Source: Furcasterigmium furcatum
Lineage: Eukaryota > Ascomycota > Sordariomycetes > Glomerellales > Plectosphaerellaceae
Direction: 5' to 3'
DNA: 64,000 nucleotides
Assembly: GCA_001599815.1 (NCBI GenBank)
Contig: BCIA01000005.1
Coordinates: 3,418,472-3,482,471 of the forward strand
The translations under genes were made by a program, and so were the position numbers. Below the pieces are notes generated by a model, which ran no database searches, was not told the DNA's origin, and saw nothing but the letters and a program-made list of their open reading frames with translations. Below are positions 58,606 through 64,000 of the stretch, piece by piece (position 1 is the stretch's first letter; each line of letters begins with the position of its first letter).

Positions 58606-60036
58606 CTAAGCCCTCGCCTTCACGGCGTTCACCTCCTCGTCCAGGGGCAGGATATCCGGCAGCGGGCCGACGGAGGTGATGGCAAAGGGGTTGATCTGGG
58701 TATGGCTCTTGGTGTAGTGGAACTTGATGTGCTCGAACTGCGTCGTATCCTTGAAGGCCGGATGGTTCCAGTAGAGGTTGCGCATCCAGTTGTGGATGGC
58801 GGGGTAGCCGGAGCGGATGTCGCGGATGTTGCACTTGAAGTGCTGGACGTAGACAGGCTGTAGGGCGTCAGCATCTTCTCTCAACACGAAGCTATGGCAG
58901 GGCGTCTGAAGAACTTACATCGAAGCGGATGATGGTCACGAAGCTGAGTAGCAGAGTCAGCGCTATGAGCTTTCGGGATCAATGCAGTAGTGGGAAACTC
59001 ACAGGCGAATGTCAACTTCGGTAAGCTCCTTGCCGAACCAGTACGGTCCATCCTCGGGCTTCTTGCTCGCCAGGTGCTTCTCAGCCCTGTCGAGCGCCTC
59101 GAACAGCGCAACGACATTCCGCTCGTAGGCCTCCTGCGTCGTTGCGAAGCCGGACTTGTACACGCCGTTGTTGATCTTGTCATAATGCCACTCGTTGGCC
59201 TCTTCGATCTCCTTGCGCAGGTTCTCGGGGTACGGATGGAACTGGCGCTTCGCCTCATCCGTGATCAAGTCATCGAACTACAACAACAAGTCAACAGCCA
59301 CGTCACAAACACACAACAGGGCGTACATACCTCCGTTCCGAGCATGCGCAGGATCTCGCTGCTCTCGTTGCTCACGATCCGCCCGGTCTTCTTGTCATAC
59401 AGCACCGGGACGGTGAAACGGCCGTCGTAGTCGGGCTCGCTCTGGAAGTACAGCTGCCTGAGGTGCGTGAGGTCCTCGTGCCCCTCGACGGGGTCCGGCA
59501 CGACATTCTCGCCAGGGATCTCGCCCGCGCTGGCCTCCTCGGACGTGACGAAGCGCCACCCCTTCTGGCCGAGGTGCCAGTGCACGACGGAGAAGGAGAT
59601 GACGTCCTCAAGCCCCTTGAGCTTGCGGGTGATGAGCGTGCGGCAGGCCCAGGGGCACGCGTAGCTGACGTAGAGGTGGTACCGGCCCTTTTCGGGAGGG
59701 AACTCGGCGCCGGCCTCGTGGGAGATCCAGTTGCGGAACGAGCTGACCTGGCGCTTGAACTCGCCCGAGGTGTCGCCGGGCTTGACCCAGTTGGTGATGC
59801 CGTCCTTGGCGGTCGCCTTGAGTGTGGTCAGTGAGCGGTCTACACGGCTGTGCCAGTGAGTAAGAGAGACGTACCATGTTTCTCGATTGCTCTCTGGGGA
59901 TTCTGTTTACGAAGAATGAGGGCTGTTGAGGTACCTGGAAGGGCCGGGCTTGTGTCGTTAATGCTCGTCTGAGGGAGAGAAGAGTCGTTCCGCGAGATAA
60001 TACAGGTCTCAGTTGACCAAGGGTTCCAATAGTCAT
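58606..60036 (-). CDS. ECM4: Glutathionyl-hydroquinone reductase (ECM4/GTO, Xi-class GST)
   Basis: Five exons: 60036-59875, 59816-59331, 59277-59003, 58943-58919 (25 nt) and 58857-58606, giving 399 aa. The catalytic Cys 108 lies in the family motif ACPWACRTL, preceded by WVKPGDTSGEFKRQVSSFRNWIS. Further Xi-class motifs include FTVPVLYDKKTGRIVSNESSEILRML, YWFGKELTEVDIRLFVTIIRFD and FKCNIRDIRSGYPAIHNWMRNLYW. It reduces glutathionyl-hydroquinones with GSH and takes part in quinone and oxidative-stress detoxification. The first exon encodes a 54-residue Arg/Leu/Ser-rich, acid-poor presequence (MTIGTLGQLRPVLSRGTTLL) typical of mitochondrial import. That exon ends on an in-frame ATG (Met 54) directly before the donor, and translation from there would give the usual short cytosolic form. 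Confidence 0.9.
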
Positions 60037-60696
60037 GAGAGGGCAACCCTCAAGTGCTTGTCAAGCTTGAGAGTCGGTCTAGAGACAGGGATGGTATGCT
60101 GCTGGATGAGAGCTGGTAGAAAAGGGGCGGGCGGGAAGCTTATATGTAGCCCTGCCACGTCTCACACTATGCCTGAAGGAAGAGTAGTAGCCTATCCACT
60201 CGAGCTTGTCGAATGTGTCCTAGTCGTTCTTCTCTGTGGTTATGAAATCTACTCACTCGTCGTCGTCGTTGTAAGTCCTGACTTATGCAGGGCGGACTTC
60301 CTCCAATTGCTGAATCATCGCCCAGAATGTAAAGCCCCGCGGTTGCTAATGGTGACGTAACCCCGCCCGTCAGGCTAAGGGGTGGAGCACGGGGCGGCTT
60401 CGAGCCACCCGACAGTTCGCTCAGCATCAATCAGCGACAACAAATCAGGGGCTTCGGCTTGGCTCGGCCCCTAAACCCCTTTTCGCATAGGCACTCCCTC
60501 AGAGGTCAACCATATTGGCGGCATCACGACTGAAGAACAGGTACCATGTTGAGAGATACATTGTGCCCATCTATTTACGTTCTCCGTCAATGTGGCTCTT
60601 TGCCTCCCTTCCTGGTTGGTACCTTGGCTCTGAGCCGCTCTACTCGATCTCGTCAATTCCACGAATGCTGCGTCAAAAAGACCTCCATAGTCCCGT
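60037..60696. other. Intergenic between GS-HQR and UBA1
   Basis: GS-HQR promoter and UBA1 3' end, same strand. No coding exon seen. Confidence 0.55.
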
Positions 60697-63600
60697 CTAA
60701 GCCATCCTCATCTTGATGTACGGCACCTCCACATCCTCCTCGTCCATGTCCTCAGCAACAATCTCGAAGATGACCTCCTTCTGGTGTGCGGGGATCGGCT
60801 TCTTGGACACCGTCTCCACCAGCTTGCTGAGCTTGAGCGTGTACCGATCCTTCAGCTTCGCCGGAGGGAAGAAGCTTGCATATAGCAAGCTCACGCCCGA
60901 GCTGATCATCGAGATGGTCAATCCCTTCTCCTCGAAGTAGTCGATGAGCTCCCGCAGCGTGATGTCATCCACCTCGAACCGGTCCCAGATCTTGTCCAGC
61001 TTGACCTTGCCCTCCCGTCCCTGGTATTCAACCTTGGGGCTCGCAATCGGCTCACTGAAGCCGAAGAATGGAAGCGCCAGGTTGATGAAGCCGTTCTTGA
61101 ACTGCTCCAGGTCCGTCTTGCCGTCGAGCACCTTGTAGAACTCGAGTACCACGAGACCAGTCACCAGCGCAGTCGTGGTGGCGATGGCAGGGATGATCTT
61201 ACCCGCAATGAACTTGGTCTTGTGGCGGTCCGCAAGCTCGATCTTGTAGTTGAGAGCGCGCAGGTTGCTGCATGCCGTGATGAAGTCGATGTGATGGTTC
61301 GTGTCATCGTCCTTCTCGAACTCAACGGGCGTCAGCTGGAACCCCGCGAGATCAGCAGGCTGAGGGAGAGCATCGATGATCCTCTTGAGCTCGTCAGTGT
61401 CATCGAACGAGCTGCCCTGGGCCTCGGCGTTGGGATCCTAGGGTCAATGTCAGTAGCTATCGATCAACGATGGGGGAATCACCATCAGCGGAACGTACTG
61501 GGTCACTGTCGTTGGCCTGGATCTTGATACCCTCGGCAGGGGAAAAGTCGGGAACGATGACGTTGTCGAGCTCACGAAGGTAGATCTCCTTGTCCGACCC
61601 AGGGGACTTGATGTTGTAGTTGAAGGCATGGAGGTTCGCGGCGGCGACAATGAAGCCAAAGTGCACGGGATCCGACGGGTCGAACTTGAGGGCGTCGGGA
61701 GCACGCTTGGGACCGGACCAGAACAGCGTGCCGCTGGACGTCTCAGAGTCCTTCGGGAAGTTGTAGAGAAGCTGCTGGATCTTGTTGTTGAATTCCTTCT
61801 CGAACAACAGGCGGGCCCAAGCAATGCAGTCCTCGAAGGTGCGGGGTCGGTCCGTTGTCAGGTAGTCACGGAGGGTCTCCAGGATAGCCTTCTGGTTGCC
61901 ACCCTGCTTAAGAGTGTTCTCAATATAGCTCGTCTGGGTGAGGTAGAGGTTGACGGTGGCGGGCGAAGAGACGAAGAGGTTCTCGAACATGTACTCCTTG
62001 GCCCAGGCGATCGTGTGATCGATCTTGTTGGGGAAGCTTCGCACGGTGCACATGGGGAACTCCTTCTCGGGAGGATCCTGAGAGGAGGAGTACGACTCGG
62101 TCAGGTGAGGCAGAACAACCTGGGTGTTGCCCTTGGTTCCCAGGGTGCCACTCTCGAGGAGAGGCTTGCGGAAGAAGACGCAGCGTCGGTCAACGTACGT
62201 GCGGGCCTCCACATTGTCAAGAGCATTGGTGACGCCATCCAGACGGGTCCAGAAGTCCTCGTTGAAAGTCTCCTCGGTCTCGGGGCTAACGCGGTCCTTG
62301 AGAGACGTGATGTGTCCGACGAGGTCGGGGTTCATAGCCTGAGCGGCGGCGGCGGCGCAGTCACTCTTCATCTTGCCCACATCCGGAGCACGGAACAAGA
62401 ACTGGCGGTTGAGGTTGCTCTTCTCGATGGAATCCATGTCGGTGACAATGATCTCACCCTCCGGACCCGCACCAAGACCAATCATGGCCCAGTTCTTCAG
62501 CATCTCGCAGCCAATGGCGCCTGCGCCAACGAGGAACTGCTTCACATTGGAAATCTTCTCCTGGTACTCGCGGCCAAAGACGGCGATCTGGCCGTCGTAC
62601 CTGGATCCGAGAGGCTTGCAGAGCTCAGGGGAACGAGCGGTCGTGGTAGGCAGGGACTCGAGAGAATCGAAGTACAGCCACTGCTGGATGGGAGAGAACT
62701 TGCCGGAGACGGCCTTGAGCACCTCCTGCGCGACGATTCCGCCGAAGAAGGCGGCCATGGGGTTCAGGTCACCCCTGGCCTGGTAACTCAGTTCCCTGAT
62801 GAGCTTCTCGTCGAATTCGACCTCGACGTTTTGTTGCTCGGCGAACTTCTTGGCCGAGACAAAGATCACCGTGGCGTCATCGTCGTCCATCGGGTTGGGG
62901 AAGCGACCCTGGCTCTGGGCGAAAGCATGGAGAGCCTGGAAGCCGAAATGGAGCTGTTGGGGGCGATCAAACTTGGCAAAGTCGGAAATGAGGAAGTCGG
63001 GGTTCGCTAGGGACTCGGTCAAGCTCTTGAAGTCGACGATCTTGGGCATCTTGACCTGCTGGTAAAGACCGCCCCGCTGGTACTGGCCCAGGCCGGAGAC
63101 GTCGCCGATCGAAAAGGTGTAAGGGCCCTTGACGGTGATTTTGCGAGGAGCACAGCCATTGAGGCCCTCCATACCCTCGACTTCGGAGAAAGTGATGTAG
63201 TCTCCGTCTTCCAGACCGTGCCTGGTCTCGTCGAGGGCAGAGACAAGACCCTCTTCGTCGATGCCCGCGACAATGCCGCTCAGGGGGCTCTCGCCCGTGG
63301 GGTCGATGATGGAGAACTTCTCGCCAAAATCGCAGAAGATGGAACCGAAGAGACCGAAGGTGTCGGCGGCAACTACATAGATGCCCTTGGAGTGACAGTA
63401 GTCGGCGATGATCTGCTGGTGCGCTTGGGGCAGACTCGTCAGGACGACGACCTGGTACTTGTCGAACTGGGACAGATTCTCGACAAGACTGGGCGACTGG
63501 TGAACGCGGACGGGGGTGTAAGCATTGAGTTCGGCAACTCGCGGGGCGGTGACTTCGTCCCTCGGCTTGCCGACGTCGGCGAGGCGCAGGAAGAACTGGG

Positions 63601-63871
63601 AGGAGAGGTCGGGCAGAGTGGCTTTGCCGGGATCGTAGAGGGTAAGGCTCTTGACGCCAGCAAGGGCGATGTTCTTTGCGATCTCGACACCCAGGCCCTT
63701 GAGACCAACGACGAGAACGTTGGAAGCGCCCATGCGCCTCATGGCCTCGTGTCCGAGGACGTAGAGCTGACGGCTGTAGAGGGACTCATCGATCTCGGTG
63801 GTGCCGACGACGGATTCGTCGACCTGCATCCTCGTGACGAGGTCGACCTCGGGCAGCCTTGCTTCAGCCAT
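60697..63871 (-). CDS. UBA1: Ubiquitin-activating enzyme E1
   Basis: Two exons, 63871-61499 and 61437-60697 (61-nt intron with CTGAC branch site), giving 1,037 aa, the normal E1 length. The inactive adenylation half starts SLYSRQLYVLGHEAMRRMGASNVLVVGLKGLG. The active adenylation half contains FLVGAGAIGCEMLKNWAMIG and DMDSIEKSNLNRQFLFR. The catalytic cysteine is Cys 608 in KEFPMCTVRSFP. The C-terminal ubiquitin-fold domain recruits E2 enzymes (DYFEEKGLTISMISSGVSLLYASFFP). It adenylates ubiquitin with ATP and passes it as a thioester to E2s, the first step of all ubiquitylation, in cytosol and nucleus. Nothing unusual is seen. Confidence 0.97.
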
Positions 63872-64000
63872 GGCTTTTTTATGGGTAGGTGACTCCCCGC
63901 TGGACAGTTTGCGCTTCCCCAGCTTGACTTCGTTTGAGGGTGGAAGGATCTTGTGAAGGTGTCGGGAGTATGGTCGTTCGATTCGGAGGGGGCGGGGTGA
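63872..64000. promoter_or_regulatory. UBA1 promoter/leader, cut by window edge
   Basis: The 129 bases upstream of the UBA1 start. Only part of the promoter is in view. Confidence 0.5.

Noticed and set aside
61628..63010. 460-codon open frame antisense to UBA1
   Set aside because: Shadow of UBA1 coding bias, low complexity and no domain.
1..64000. Transposons, RIP-mutated repeats, CRISPR arrays, rRNA
   Set aside because: No long terminal repeats, transposase or reverse transcriptase motifs, AT-rich RIP tracts, regular spacer arrays or rRNA sequence seen by eye. Small degraded elements could still be missed.

Overview
This 64 kb window is nuclear DNA of a filamentous ascomycete, most likely a Sordariomycete. 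The evidence is short introns (mostly 50-80 nt, GT..AG with CTGAC/CTAAC branch sites), C/G-ending codon bias, a head-to-head pair of myosin-motor chitin synthases, a PRC2 subunit (EED), LaeA-like methyltransferases and a pisatin-demethylase-type P450. I cannot name the genus. I support 18 protein-coding genes. I see no transposon, rRNA, tRNA or CRISPR array. Exon joins were worked out by hand, and for each gene the exon lengths sum to a multiple of three and give an open frame.

Layout. 1-4.2 kb: CDC45 (minus), preceded by an empty 1.5 kb. 6.1-9.3 kb: two LaeA-like methyltransferases arranged tail to tail. 11.5-13.7 kb: a cytochrome P450. 15.2-20 kb: a secreted glucoamylase (GH15+CBM20) converging on a Zn2Cys6 regulator. 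21-21.6 kb: a small secreted protein. 23-28 kb: a DHA2-type MFS exporter, a xylose-reductase-like aldo-keto reductase and nucleoporin SEH1. 28.5-36 kb: a dense housekeeping block with SPT3 (SAGA), an RRN11-like Pol I factor, EED (PRC2) and RPS28. 36-40.2 kb: a long non-coding stretch. 40.2-42.3 kb: a PAS-domain protein with a CAG/poly-Q tract. 43-58 kb: class VII (minus) and class V (plus) myosin-motor chitin synthases sharing a 3.7 kb divergent promoter region. 58.6-60 kb: a glutathionyl-hydroquinone reductase (ECM4/GTO type) with a mitochondrial presequence. 60.7-63.9 kb: the ubiquitin E1, UBA1.

How the genes relate. The two chitin synthases are the one clear functional pair; both build cell-wall chitin and their shared intergenic region suggests co-regulation. 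EED and the LaeA-like enzymes both touch chromatin or secondary-metabolism control, but nothing in the sequence links them. The P450, MFS exporter, aldo-keto reductase and methyltransferases are accessory-type genes interleaved with housekeeping genes; no polyketide or peptide synthase is present, so this is not a recognisable metabolite cluster. The strongest unexpected observations are a 1.17 kb first intron in SPT3 that holds a 196-codon frame open into exon 2, a GS-HQR gene whose presequence exon ends exactly on an in-frame ATG, and a class VII chitin synthase whose P-loop region has decayed beside an intact class V partner.
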